NCBI GenBank assembly: GCA_038025085.1
Contig: CM076139.1
Span: 46,914,807-46,978,806, forward strand
Source of the DNA: Tetragonia tetragonoides
Lineage: Eukaryota > Streptophyta > Magnoliopsida > Caryophyllales > Aizoaceae
Direction of reading: 5' to 3'
DNA: 64,000 nt
The notes under the pieces are model-generated. The model ran no database searches, had not been told where the DNA came from, and saw nothing but the letters and a program-made list of their open reading frames with translations. The position numbers and the translations under genes are program-made. Shown here piece by piece: positions 21,760 to 33,556 of this stretch. Within the stretch, counting starts at the first letter, position 1. Each line of letters starts with the position of its first letter.

Positions 21760-22185
21760 AATAAATAAATTATGTGAGTCTTAAGAATTTGAAAGTGTTG
21801 AAACTAGATCTGACAAACGGGTCGGGCCGAATACGGTCGAGTCAAATACGGGTTGTGTTAAAATACGGATCGGGTCAGAATATTCTGGACATTATCGAAT
21901 TCGGTTTCGAGTTACTCTACGGGTTTGACAAATGTTGTCTCACAACTTTCGGATTCGTTCTCGGATCAAAACGGGTTGGATTATTTTTGATTTGAACCTT
22001 TTCGGGTCGGGTTTAGTCCAGTTTGTAGCGGGTCGGGTTAGTTTTCGTCGGATCTAGTTAAAACCATTGGTGTGAATGACAAAAGAAAGGGGTTTTAAAT
22101 TGGATATGAATAAATAAATAAATTATATGAGTCTTGAGAATTTGAAAGTGTTAAAACCATTGGTGTGAATGAACAAAAAAAGGGG
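21760..22185 (+). repeat. Tandem duplication, first unit split by a hAT element
   Basis: The sequence AAATTATGTGAGTCTTAAGA..GAAAGTGTTGAAAC recurs at 22112-22157 as AAATTATATGAGTCTTGAGA..GAAAGTGTTAAAAC, followed by CCATTGGTGTGAATGA in both. In unit 1 the hAT element 21805-22056 interrupts it. Confidence 0.85.
21805..22056 (+). mobile_element. hAT MITE (GGGTCGGGT family) copy 1
   Basis: TIRs TAGATCTGACAAAC and, in reverse from the right, TAGATCCGACGAAAAC. 8-bp target copies are GTTGAAAC (21797-21804) and GTTAAAAC (22057-22064). The interior is rich in CGGGTCGGG. No protein is encoded. Confidence 0.88.
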
Positions 22186-23556
22186 TTTTTAAAGTGAGTC
22201 TTGAATCTTCAAGATTCCTTTTAAAACTCAAACAAAATTACTGGTGGGACTAAAGAAAGAAAAAAAAGTGAATGAAATGATAAAGTGTCGAATCTAAAAC
22301 ATTCTTTTTATTTTGTAAGTTTGAAAGTGAGTTTTAAAATTAAAAAAAAAAAAAAAAAAAAAAGGGTGACTGTGACTCTGTGAGGCGACCTTCAAAAAAT
22401 AATAATGAAAGTGGCTATTTGTGTAAGTGAAAATGGAAGGAGATTTACACTATGTTTGTGAACTTTGTAAATGAGTAAAACTGTAGAAAAGTAAATCGGT
22501 GGAAATCTGCATAAAAGAAAAATAGTGGAAATCTTATCATTTTCACTTATTTGGTTCATTACTATAATGGTTGTAGAAATATAGGAGATTTACACAGTTT
22601 TCTTTTGTTTGGTTTGTTATTGTAGAAAATCTATTGTAGAATGAAGGGTTACTTTTTAGATTTCCTTAGATTTGCATAGATTTTCCATCGGTTTTTGTGG
22701 GGAAAACTATGAAAATCTAATTAGCAAATTATAACTAGGAGATTTCCGCAAATTTTCATGCTTTTAATTTTTCACAGTTTTCCTTACTAACAACCAAACA
22801 AATGAAATTGACAGATTTTTATAGTTTTCTCTAGTTTTGCTTCAATTTGCTCGGTAAACATGAAGTTTCCAAACACATTATTAAATTTACAATTAGAGTA
22901 GTAAGGTTTTTATCTCTCGAAATTTTATTATATTATGATACTTATGAATTTATTATTCTAATGTGGATAAGTTTGGAGACACTTGTCTCTAGTAACCACA
23001 TTTGTAACTACGGTGATAATCACTATTGGTGTACTCTATATATATGTTAGATGGATGAGAGATAGGGGCAACGAGAATAAGTTTTCTCCTTGGATAAGAA
23101 TAAGGAATCCTCATCTTGGTTGGTCAGTCATGATACACGAATGAATCTTAATCTCTTTCACGATGACATACCATGGATGATTAGAGATGATAGTGTATCA
23201 TCTTGTGTAAGAAAAATATCAACAACATAAACATATTAGTGTAGTATGATTGTGGGGGGAACAACATACTCTGTTACTTATTTATATCTCGAAAGTTGTT
23301 TCATGTAACCCGATCACTTTCTAGTACGTCGAAACTAAACTTTCAGAAAATTTTACTCGTAGATGCATAGAAGCCATATCCGAATTCCTCTAATTGTTCA
23401 TATCCTACAATTTTGAACTAATAATTTGAGCACTATAATTTGATTCATATTCTTAAATCTAGGTTATCCATATTGAGCGTTCAAAATGAAATAACACAAC
23501 TAGGTATCCTTTCAATTAAAGAAACATAATACTATTAGGGTAAGATTGATCTAATA
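22186..23556. other. Intergenic, repeat-rich
   Basis: A poly-A run (22343-22363) is followed at about 22430-22830 by a region with recurring GGAGATTTACACAGTTTTC-like motifs in both orientations, probably a worn TIR element with unclear ends. No gene is seen. Confidence 0.5.
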
Positions 23557-23786
23557 GGATGCGTTTGATATAGCTTACCCGGTCAGTTCAGTTCAATTTA
23601 GGTGTCAATTCAGTGATTTCAAATTCAGTTAAATGATGTCGAGTTCAGCTCAATGGTGCTGAGTTCTGGAAACATACTTTTTGTGTTCAATTCAGTTCAG
23701 TTGTTTCCAGTTCAGTTCAGTAGTATCTAGTTTAATGATGTTGAATTCAGTTCAGTTCTGGTAAGTTCAGCTCTAACAAACGCACC
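23557..23786. mobile_element. Small TIR element (Harbinger-like), family B copy 2
   Basis: Left GGATGCGTTTGATATAG; right in reverse GGGTGCGTTTGTTAGAG. The TTCAGTTCAG-rich interior matches 14988-15229. The target duplication is unclear. Confidence 0.75.
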
Positions 23787-23967
23787 CTAAATCAGATGAT
23801 CTTATAGTGTTCCATCATAATATATGACTTATCTCCGTTTAACTTCTACTTCTTTTCTCTCATCCGACTCTCATTGTCTGCCTCTTTTTCACACACCTTC
23901 TCCCACACTTCCGACTTCTAAACATTTTAAAATTTATGGTAAGTAATGAATTTTATAGTCTTCCATG

Positions 23968-24250
23968 TAGAGCAGACAAAATTTGACCCGAGTCGATGAC
24001 CGACCCGCTACAGACCCGAATGAACCAGACCCGAAAAGATTCAAACTCGAAATGACTCGGCCCGTTTTGACCATAAGACCGAAATGACCTGACCGGAACC
24101 TGACTTAAATCCCAAAGTTGTGAGACATCATTTGTCAAACTCATTTAATAACACGAAATCGAATTCGATAATTTTGACCTAACGTTAACCCGACCCGTTA
24201 ATAACTCGACCCTGACCCGACCGGTCCATTTGCTGAATCATGATGATCTA
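23968..24250 (-). mobile_element. hAT MITE (GGGTCGGGT family) copy 2, inverted
   Basis: Read on -, it shares ATTATCGAATTCG, GTTTGACAAATGATGTCTCA and TGTAGCGGGTCGG with copy 1, in the same order. The ends are worn and no target duplication is visible. Confidence 0.75.
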
Positions 24251-24371
24251 TATGTGATGGAATAGGTGTTTCCACTCTTCTTGACCACATTCACAAATAC
24301 CATTTCCAACATAAAGCCGCCAATATATAATCACACGTACAACACCAATTCACCAACTCCTAAATATGTAA

Positions 24372-24550
24372 AGAAAAATGATACATTCACCCACTAATTT
24401 GCCAACCTACAATTTTATTGTATTATATCTCTCTTCTCTATTTTTACAATCTTTCTGCTCTATTTTCAAAAATAATAATTAAAAGAGGCGAGAGATAGAC
24501 ACAATATTTAAGTGGGTTGACCACCCACTGGGTCTAATCAACGTCTCTCA
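24372..24550. mobile_element. MITE family C, copy 2
   Basis: AATGATACATTCACCCACT at the left and CCACCCACTGGGTCTAATCA at the right, with the TCTCTCTTCTATTTT core, as in 6296-6500. Confidence 0.7.
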
Positions 24551-24767
24551 TCAAATAATCTCCCTACTTAACCGAGAAATTTTTGCATAGTCCAGGAGCA
24601 GTGTTGTCTCCTCTCACAAAATAAGTAGAGCTCACTCTAAATTTAAATTAATATTTTCTATTTTATGAGAGAATGGAGCAGGGCTCTTAAACTACACAAT
24701 AATTCCTCAACCAATCACATTACCTACCCTTTCTTAACCTTTCCCGCTCTTCAAAAACATTAACTCC

Positions 24768-24774
24768 TATAAAA
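24768..24774 (+). promoter_or_regulatory. TATA box of NQR copy 4
   Basis: TATAAAA 95 bp before the ATG, followed by a CT-rich leader. It shows no similarity to the promoters of copies 1-3. Confidence 0.65.
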
Positions 24775-24862
24775 CTCCCCCTTCTCTCCTTGAACTATCA
24801 CATTTATCTCTATCCTCCTAACCCCCAAAAAAAAGGAGGAGAAATAGAGAGAAAGCTCTTTA

Positions 24863-27800
24863 ATGGCGGCAGTGACAACAATAGCGGTTCAACCAGTAAT
24901 CAAAGTGGCCGCTCTCTGTGGCTCACTTCGCAAAGCCTCCTACAACCGCGGCCTTCTTCGAGCTGGTTGAGTTTCTCTCTCTTCCACAATCGAATTTAAT
25001 TTCCTTTTTTATTCCTTCAGTTTCCGAATCGATTGATTTTGATTTTGATTTTGATTTTGATTTTGATTTTGCGGTTTCTTGTGATGTTATTTTAATTAAT
25101 GTAATTAGCGATGAATATAAGCTCGGAATCAATGGAAGGAATGAAGATAGAGTATATCGACATTTCGCCATTACCGATGATCAACACAGATCTCGAGGTC
25201 GATGGAACTTATCCGCCAGTTGTTGAAGCTTTTCGACAGAAGATTCGTGAAGCTGATAGTGTTCTCTTTGCTTCTCCTGAGTATAATTACTCTGTTGCTA
25301 GTAAGTTCCATCTCTTTTTCTCTCTCTCTGATATTGTTAATTTGGAAGTAGAAATTGTTCGAATTTCTCAATATTTTAATCGTCGATTATTGAGATTCTG
25401 AATGCGATTATAAATGAATTTGTTATCGTATGAACGAATGTGAAATGCTTCTATATTTAGTCCGAAACGTTTCTTTTGCTAACAAATTAGTGCACTTTGG
25501 TGAGTTTTTGAGTGAAGCACAGTGTGTTACTCCTATTATTATGGATGTGAACATGAAGTATGGTGTTGTTTTTCTTTTTCTTTTTCTTTTTTTTTTTTCC
25601 CCTCCTGGACTTGAAGTATGGTTAAGTACTCAAGTTTTTGGTATTTACTTCCTTTCTGAGAAATTTTAGTAGAAGTTAATACACAAAAACTTATTTAAGA
25701 CAGTCTTTTCGTAAATTTTGGTGAGACGTCATGGGTCATAATTAGTGACCCCTACATTGTTAAATAGTGATCCCAAATGCCAACATGATAAGTCTTGGCC
25801 CAAAGGGCTTTGATGAACATGTGGTTAAACAAAAAAAATAGTGACCCCAAGTTAATATGGCTTTGTAAATTTTACTTAACCTAATATTTATTGGCACTAA
25901 AAACTTGTTTTGAAACACTAATGGACTTTGCTGATAAAAACAAAATTAATTAACTTAATTATGAGCTGAATTCCTCAATATGAGTAGTGTTTATGATAAA
26001 ATTATGAGAAGAACTCATTATAAATTTATAATTATGAGTGGAGTCTCTGAATATAATCCACAAAGGGAGTTTGTCATCACATCCATGATACCCTGGCAAG
26101 TCCTACCAGATGCTTGTATATGTTTTGCTTTGCTTTATCTAGTGAATATCCATATTGAAATAGTATAATTAGTATAAATATTTGTTTATGGTCTTTATAC
26201 TTTAGTTTTTTTTTTTTTTTTATTTTATGTTTTTGGGGATTCTTTTTGGTTTATCTTTTATATGTTCTGTTTTATTTATTGTTTTCCTTTCTTTATTCTT
26301 TTGTTAAAGCAGAGGAGCTAAGTAAGTGTAGTTGTTAAATGATTGGATCATATTGGAATGTATAATTCCAAAAGTCTAGATAGTGGTCACTCATTGGATA
26401 AGTTTGTTAAGTTGTTTATTGAGGTTGAGCAGAAATCAATAACTTGTGGACTGCTTTTTGGTTTTCTGATTGGTAATGCATGTTATGTGACCTTGGTCAA
26501 ATGGGGTTGAGATTTAAGTAAGTAGATTCATTGTGGATTAAGATACTTTATTTAGATTTCAACATTCTATCAGTGATCATTATTCAAATTAAAATGCAAG
26601 GCCATGATAAGAAGTTGGACACTTTTAGGCTCATAGAAAAGTAGTCATAATTTGGTACTTCAGATTGTTTTTTCCTGGTCAGAGGGAAGTCTAATTATGA
26701 TATTATATAGAATTACCTGGATAAGAATGCTGTAGTATGATTACATATTTTATTTGATGCCAGAACTGTGGCTTAACAAACATGTAAAATCCTTACCTGG
26801 CTATATGAATGCTAAAGTTGGGCAGTGCAACAGGTAGACTGCATCTGTAGAAGGATATTGGGGTGGCAGTCCCAACTAACTGAGCAACATTTGAGTATTC
26901 TTATTTCTAATTCCAATCCTTCAGAGCTCGATTCTCCATTAACCATAAGTTTCTCAATGACATCCCCTTTCAAGTTTCAACAACACCCCCTTCCCCCCCA
27001 AAAGACATGTAGGGGAAATGATTTGCCTTAGTGTGTGAGATCTGAAGTTTGGTCTTGTTATCCCCCTACCCTTGGATGTGATAACACTGGAGGATGAGGT
27101 GGGAGCTCAAGTGGTAAGTGCTCCACCCTCACAACCCAGTGGTCAGGGGTTCTAATCCTTATCTATGTAGGGAGAATAAAAATCTCATATACCTTTCTTT
27201 GTAGGGAGGGTCTCCTCCTCTATTTGAGCCCGTCGGCCCATCAAAGATGGGTTGGCTTGCCCGGCGCGTGTGGTTTGCGGGCTATTGCATGCGTCCTTGT
27301 AGCAAAAAAAAAAAAGAGGACTGGTTCTTGTGGTACCTTCTCATTTACAGAAAGGGTGGAGAAATAGGTCCCGTGTGAGTGTGAATTGATGTGAATAATC
27401 CCACGTGCAAGAGTCCTACTCTTATGGAATCTGTAGATTACACAATCTCTATAATATTATGCTAATCTAGAATATTCCTAAATAATATTCCCTAACAGTG
27501 AGGGCTTCAGAAGATTGTCACGCCAATAGGTATGACTGAGTTTATCAAAACAAACCAACATAGGTGAGTAATTGAGTTGGGTAAGTGTAATCCCTTCCAC
27601 CACATGACAGGGTTCGAGTTCTGGTTGCCACATATCATTGTCGTACAGAGCATTTGTGGGGTGGTAGGCCTAGGTCTTTGTGCTTGGTTACTGGTTAGTA
27701 TGGTTTAACCCCCAACCTGGGCACTGTGCAGTAACCCCCTGGTGGACTTTTAGAGGGAAGGCTAGTGAAGGTCCTCTTTCCTTACTTAAAGGAATAGAAA

Positions 27801-29573
27801 ATTGAGCAAGTCTCATTTGAAAAAGAGAAGACCATTTTAAATGATCATATAAAAGCCTAGAAGTAGAGATATGGAATCACGTAAAACCTAACCAGAAAAT
27901 TAGCAAGTCAGAAATGTTGCAGCTACAAGATGACAATGACAATAGTCAAAATCATAGATGATGTCATGATCTGCGTACCAGCAGGCAGCAGCTCATTGCT
28001 GCCAGCAATTTTCCACCTCCTCACTGCAAATTTAAACAGTGTTTTTCTCCAGTTCTGAACTTGGTGCCTTGCTGTATAGTCATGTTTTAATGTTTTATAC
28101 ACAGACCAGGATGCATTTGGGTAAACTCTTTGGATTAGTTACTAGAGAGCTGCTATATTAATTCCTCTTAAGCTGTGCCTGGGCTTGTAAAGAATTGACT
28201 ACTGCTACTGGAAAGTTGCATGTCAATCAACTACCAAACTACCCATGATACTGCACTTTTTGTTCAAACTGCTCTAAGTGGCGAGCTTGTTAGTTGTTAC
28301 TGGTTGCTTGGGGTGGGTGGATAATCTCACCCTTTTGTTAGAGGCTTAGAGCAATTTTTCTTCTTAGCAACCTCCAGGGGCCAGAGGCGTTGCTTTAAAA
28401 AAAAAAAAATAATAATAATATCATGCATTTCACCCACATGCTATGATGCTAACTATCATTCCTTAACTGCTTGCGCATTTCATGTGTTATGTAGTACTTC
28501 CTTTTCTGGTCTAAGATCAGATAGATGGTACTGCGTAGTCTGATAAAACAGCTCACACTTTACAAAAGTTTCTACTTTTGGCGGAGCCGTTATGAAACTG
28601 TTTGCTGTCAATTGCATCTCTTGGATATCAACTGCATTAAATTAGCATAGATGTCAATGAGTGAAGCTTTCATATAGCTAAGTTCATTGATGACATCTCA
28701 TACTACTTCCCTGTTTATAGTGAATCTTGTTCTTACTTTTTTTGTTGCCGTTCGTTTCACTGAATTTTATTGAAAATACCCGACAACCAGAGTTCTAATT
28801 TGGGATGGAGGGGCTCTTATCTGGTGCTTCCAACTTGTATGCGCGGTTCTTTAGATAGCTTGATTTTATTTCCAACCTGGACCTGCAGAATTCTTTTAGT
28901 TCAAGGGGCGGGTGGAGGTGGGTGCAGGAGGGAGAGAGAACACCAGCTTGTTGCCTATTGGGGAAGTGATTAGGTTACTTATCAACTGGCAAACTGCTAA
29001 ACTCTTTTTGCACCTATGCTGCTGCATCCTCCTGGGATCTTATCAGAAGTTCTGTTTCTTGAGTCACTTCTCAAGCATTGTTGAGGAAGAATATACCAAG
29101 ATTGCAATGATGCTCATATACTGCCTGTTTAAGTATTTTGGTCAAGGAAAAAAAATTGTACAAGGTTTTCGCAGCTTGGAGCTAAAATGCTACGGAGCAA
29201 TATCCTATTAGTGCATCTTTCACCTTTTATGCTGAATTAGCTATATTTTTTTTTCTTCTTCTTGTCAGCTCCATTGAAGAATGCAATTGATTGGGCTTCT
29301 AGATCACCAAATGCTTGGGCAGATAAGCCTGCTGCAATTTTAAGTGCCGGAGGAGGATTTGGTGGTGGACGTGCGCAATATCATCTGAGACAAATTGGTG
29401 TTTTTCTTGATCTTCATTTTATCAACAAGCCAGAATTCGTCTTGAATGCCTTCCAACCTCCTGCCAAGTTTGATAGCGAGGGTAACTTGATTGATGAAGC
29501 CGCGAAAGAAAGGATAAAACAGGTTCTTTTGGCATTGCAGGCCTTTACATTACGGCTTAAAGGCACATGTTGA
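24863..29573 (+). CDS. NQR: NADPH-dependent FMN/quinone reductase, copy 4 (ancestral type)
   Basis: Exons 24863-24965, 25109-25300 and 29269-29573 encode an intact 199-residue protein. It resembles Arabidopsis NQR (At3g27890) more than its neighbours do. It keeps the glycine loop AGGGFGGGRAQYHLRQIG, DISPLPMINTDLEVDGTYPP and DWASRSPNAWADKPAAI. It should be a cytosolic FMN-dependent NAD(P)H:quinone oxidoreductase. LCGSLRKASYN near residue 20 is the FMN-phosphate loop. Intron 1 is short and holds a GATTTT hexamer repeat. Intron 2 is 3,968 bp and has collected SINEs and a MITE. The gene is probably the parental-type member, with copies 1-3 a diverged branch. This rests on my memory of the Arabidopsis sequence, not an alignment. 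Confidence 0.94.
25037..25071 (+). repeat. (GATTTT)n in intron 1 of NQR copy 4
   Basis: About six perfect hexamer units. Confidence 0.9.
25680..25870 (+). mobile_element. MITE family A copy, itself split by a short retroposed piece
   Basis: ACAAAAACTTATTTAAGACAG starts the copy. AAATAGTGATCCC (25763-25775) and AAATAGTGACCCC (about 25838-25850) flank roughly 60 bp ending in a poly-A run, which looks like a target duplication around a short SINE 3' fragment. Confidence 0.6.
27090..27315 (+). mobile_element. tRNA-derived SINE in intron 2 of NQR copy 4
   Basis: An A-box-like GCTCAAGTGGTAAGTGC (27105-27121) and B-box-like GGTTCTAATCC (27149-27159) are spaced as in tRNA promoters. A 12-nt poly-A ends it (27304-27315). 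Flanking duplications are unclear. Confidence 0.75.
27562..27745 (+). mobile_element. Second SINE-like sequence in intron 2 of NQR copy 4
   Basis: GAGTTGGGTAAGTGT followed by GGTTCGAGTTC (27611-27621) resembles A and B boxes. The tail is not clean, so ends are approximate. Confidence 0.5.
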
Positions 29574-30089
29574 ACGTCAAGCACCCCCATTCTCGTAGTG
29601 ACAAATGAAGAAACTGACACTGAAGTTAAATGGATACATTTGGAGAACAAAATCCTTTGATGTCTGTACCATCTACTTGTACTTTGGTACATCTGGAAGC
29701 ATTGAAGCGATGTCTGTCTATTTGGCCGTGCGATTGTCTTTCTTTCTCAATAAGCAGTATACAAACATAGTAGGGGTTTATCCAGTGCACACTCAAAGAG
29801 TAGTGGTTGCGGGTTTCTCGTATCAAAAAAAAAAAGATTGTCTTTCTTTCTCAAGTAGCAGCTTGCAAATTTGAATGATTGTTTTAGACCAGGTCCAGGA
29901 ATGTTCTTGTTGTCTTGATTGTACTTTGTACCTATTGAACTTATGATTTATATGTAACAGTTGTCCCATTTTTCCTTTTTCTGATGGCTTAAGTATTCAA
30001 GATTTCGCTCAAGAGCACCCACATCTCACATGTCAAATTTGACATGTATTGATGTATAAATACCTTATTTATGAGTTTCGACTCCAATA
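29574..30089. other. 3' flank of NQR copy 4
   Basis: Likely 3' untranslated region followed by spacer. No other gene is seen. Confidence 0.6.
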
Positions 30090-30097
30090 GGTATGAG

Positions 30098-30503
30098 TAG
30101 AGATGACACTGGGCACGATTAGCACGAGGCACGACACGATCGAGCACGCTTTTAGTACGGCACGGCACGAGCACGGAGAAAGCACGGGCACGAATGACTG
30201 GGCCTGGGCTGGGCCCGGGCCTGGATTTTGAAAAGAAAGCACGGTAGGGCACGGTCAGGCACGGCACGACACGACATGGCATGACGAAAATTTTAATATT
30301 ATTTGAAAAAAGCATGGGCACGGCACGCACGGCACGACAAAAGCACGAGCACGGGCACCACCTGAGCCTACCTTTTGGAATAGCAGGCACGGCACGGCAC
30401 GAAGCACAACAACTATAAGCACGACACGACACGACACGACACTGTTTCAAAGCACGAAGGCACGGCACGAGCACGACCCGAACACGACACGAAGCCATCT
30501 TTA
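30098..30503. mobile_element. hAT MITE carrying a GGCACG/ACACGA array
   Basis: TIRs TAGAGATGAC and, in reverse from the right, TAAAGATGGC. Perfect 8-bp target copies GGTATGAG lie at 30090-30097 and 30504-30511. The interior is irregular CACGGCACGA repeats, giving high local G+C. A worn relative is at 56346-56473. Confidence 0.88.
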
Positions 30504-30511
30504 GGTATGAG

Positions 30512-31219
30512 TATGAGCTTCCAGTGTAATGAGTGTATGAGCTCCGGCTCTCTTTTTATTCTATTTAATAAGATGAATTTTTAATTATCAAAAAAATAAA
30601 TACTCCATTTTCTGTTTTCTTTGCTCTTTTTTTTTTTATTTTTAAATTTGGCATCCACTCCTTGAATACAAACTACACGACCACCTTCTCTTTGACTTGC
30701 AAATTGGAAGACTTGCAAGTTGCAAGTCAACTATGATATTTAGTCAATTGCTTGCAAGTTGCCATTTGTAATTTTTTCTTTCTTGGCAGGTAACAATGAG
30801 CTCCGGTGACCATTTAACAACTACAAATGATCTACATCATTTTTGGATTTTCAAACCATTTGGATCTTTATTTATTTATTTTTAAATTTTTTGGGTGCAA
30901 AGGAGACACTGCAGCAGTGCCCTAATAATGATTTAGCCTAGTGGTTAATATTAAAGTAACGATTTTCTCAAAAAAAAAATATATATTAAAGTGACGGTAC
31001 ATTAATACGTATATTGTACACTGCCATTTGCGCTTTATCCGAACCCTAAAAAAACGGTAGGGGACTTGGGAGATGAGAGTAAGGATATGAGTTATTGACT
31101 ACACAAGTACAGATCACATTAGTATCGACCTACCTTAGTTTATACTCCACAATAAGTCAACAACATCGCTATCTACATTTTTCGGGTGCAAACAACATCA
31201 CATTAGTATTACCACCATC
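30512..31219. other. Intergenic
   Basis: No gene. A small perfect hairpin (TTGACTTGCAA...TTGCAAGTCAA) lies near 30690-30730. Confidence 0.6.
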
Positions 31220-32416
31220 TAGGGCTGTTCATAATCCAGTCTAGACCGGAATGTTGGACCGATCCGGAACTGAATTCACCCGGAAAATCCGGACCGGAAT
31301 CTAACAGGTGCGGTTCCGGGTCGCTTTAAACCATGATTTCGTTTCAGATTTTTTTCAGGTCTAAACCCGAAATTTTCCGGTCTAGACTGGAACAGACCGG
31401 AATTTAAGTTTTGCCCAAAAACAAAAAGAAAAAAAAAAAGACAAATGAAATGACCGCTTAGTTACTAGTTAGGGTTCTGTTCTGGGTTTTCATTTCACAC
31501 GCAGCTTTCCTTCTCCACCTCTCTTCAGTCTCCATCTCCAATTCTTCACTCTCTCTCCTCTCTCTCCTCTCTCTCTTTTACAGTCAAGTTCTTGATGTTT
31601 TCACCAAGTATCGTCATACTTCATCTCTATGAAAATGCTGAGTCTTATCTCGCAAGATCTGGTTCACAAATTAATCAAATTTTCAGGTTTCGTTCGTCAT
31701 CTTTCGCTCCAGTGTTACGATCCTTGTTTCGATTTTCCTTTGTTTTCGTGTTAGCCGGTGTTGAAGGGAAAAAGGAATCTGTAAATTTGGTTGTTCTTAC
31801 AAGTTTTACAATTTTTTATAAATGTTAAGATCTTTCTTTTGGCATTTAGGAATTTAGGATTGTTAGATGATGATGGTGATGAATCAAGAATCAATCTGAT
31901 GATCTGAGTAGTGTTTGTTTGGCCGAAGTGCTTGAAATTCAGCATACAACTTTTTCTTTTGGATAGTTTTTATCTTGTTTTATTGATTCATTCAGCTTTT
32001 GAAGTTTGTTTCCCTTTTTTCCTTGCATCAGTAGGCAAAGATTAATAGATTATTGAAGTTGGAATCAATGTATAATAAAATTAAATATAACACTTGATCA
32101 AGTTGTGAGTTGTACTGTACAACTGAGAATAACCAAAAAAAATGCTTCATTTTGCTCAAACTAATTGTATCAGGTATTTTGGAGAAGTTTCACCATAATT
32201 AGAAATACAAATTTAAGGTAAATGTTGTAGGCAATTTTAGAAAAAAAAATGAAAAAAGAATTCCGGTCTTTCTGGTATTAGACCGGGCAGGACCTGAAAA
32301 TTCAGGTCCGGTTGGGTCTAGACTAGAATGATTCCGGTTCAGGTTCAGGTCCTTGTTTTTTGACGATTCCGATTCAGGTCTTTTTCGATTCCGATTCAGA
32401 CCGGTGTTCACCCCTA
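31220..32416. mobile_element. 1.2-kb non-autonomous hAT element
   Basis: Ends TAGGGCTGTTCA and, in reverse from the right, TAGGGGTGAACA. Perfect 8-bp target copies CCACCATC lie at 31212-31219 and 32417-32424. The subterminal parts repeat ACCGGAA and GATTCCG. The middle (31450-32200) looks like a gene leader: CT-rich, then a possible intron, without a long frame. It may be captured host sequence. Confidence 0.85.
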
Positions 32417-32422
32417 CCACCA

Positions 32423-32424
32423 TC

Positions 32425-32465
<41 letters not shown>

Positions 32466-32880
32466 TGAATATGCATAATTGTTATAATGACATGTGTGCA
32501 TCCACATAAGCTTCTACATCATTATCATATGCCACATGTAAATGATGTCATACTATAATTTATTACATTCACACTTTGGTTCAAATTTTGACTTTTTGAT
32601 TCAATGTATGTTGATCACCTTAGGTTTACATTTATTACTAATGCATGCATCGAATTTGGGCGATATAATAGAGAATAGATAGATAAAGTATAACAATCTT
32701 ATTTATGATCTTGGTAATTTCATGATCATTTACGAATTTATGTTCTTATTATAGAGGGATAATGATATGATAAATACTTAATTAATAAAAAAGATTTTTC
32801 TGATTGTTTCATGTATTTATAAGCTATAAACTACTATAGTATGGTTAAAAGTTCGGACATCGCACGAGCCATGCAACTAG
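32423..32880 (+). mobile_element. Short Helitron-like element
   Basis: Starts A-TCTATTATATATAT and ends CATCGCACGAGCCATGCAACTAG, a worn form of the CCCGTGCATCGCACGGG hairpin plus CTAG of plant Helitrons. The base after CTAG is A rather than the expected T. The (TA)n at 32427-32462 is part of it. The hAT element to the left inserted two bases inside this 5' end. Confidence 0.6.
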
Positions 32881-33200
32881 AAATAAATAGGAAAACAACA
32901 AAATTGATTTGAGTATAGAAAGGGAGAGGCCCATACATTAGGAATGAAGTAGCAAGTTGTGACATAAGCGAAAATTATGTTGCAAGTTTGTACCAATAAA
33001 AATGTATTAATTGTTATAAACACACAAACCGTACATCGCACAATAATGTAAATAGTTTATGAATGTAAGTGAATAAATACACACACGGACAACAAACTTC
33101 CCCGGTCAACACTCAACACATGTCCAAATAAACAAATACAATCAAATATTTTTTGTCTCCTATAAAAGTGTGCAAAACCCTTATTTCTATTGAGGTCGGA
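32881..33200. other. Intergenic
   Basis: AT-rich, no gene. Confidence 0.6.
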
Positions 33201-33375
33201 GAATGATACATTCACTCACTGGGTTGGAAATCCACTTACCCTTTGTGTCTATCTCTCTCCTCTATTTTCAGATTCTCTCTCCTCTATTTCCAAAAAATGG
33301 CATTTAAAATAGAAGAGAGATAGATACAAAGTAAAGATAAGTTGTCCACCCACTGAATCAACCAAACATATAATG
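33201..33375. mobile_element. MITE family C, copy 3
   Basis: GAGAATGATACATTCACTCAC at the left and CCACCCACTGAATCAACCAA at the right, with the shared TCTCTCCTCTATTT core. Confidence 0.7.
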
Positions 33376-33417
33376 TGCCAAGCTTCCTTTTTTGTTTGAA
33401 ATTTTATAATGTGCCAA

Positions 33418-33556
33418 ACTTGAATACCATAATATTTGACTCATTTGTGTTCATGAATAACTTCATCATGTAATTATAAGAACGCTAAACCTGAATACCA
33501 TAATGTTTGACTCATTTATGTTCATGAATAGCTTCATCATGTAATTATAAGAATGT
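33418..33556. repeat. Tandem duplication of about 71 bp
   Basis: GAATACCATAATATTTGACT and GAATACCATAATGTTTGACT begin the two units, each running to CATCATGTAATTATAAGAA. Confidence 0.9.

Noticed and set aside
30690..30730. Short palindrome TTGACTTGCAA/TTGCAAGTCAA as a terminator
   Set aside because: Hairpin terminators of this kind are not used by plant Pol II, and no gene ends here.
31592..31828. 78-codon frame inside the hAT element
   Set aside because: No domain; it overlaps CT-rich leader-like sequence and is probably chance.
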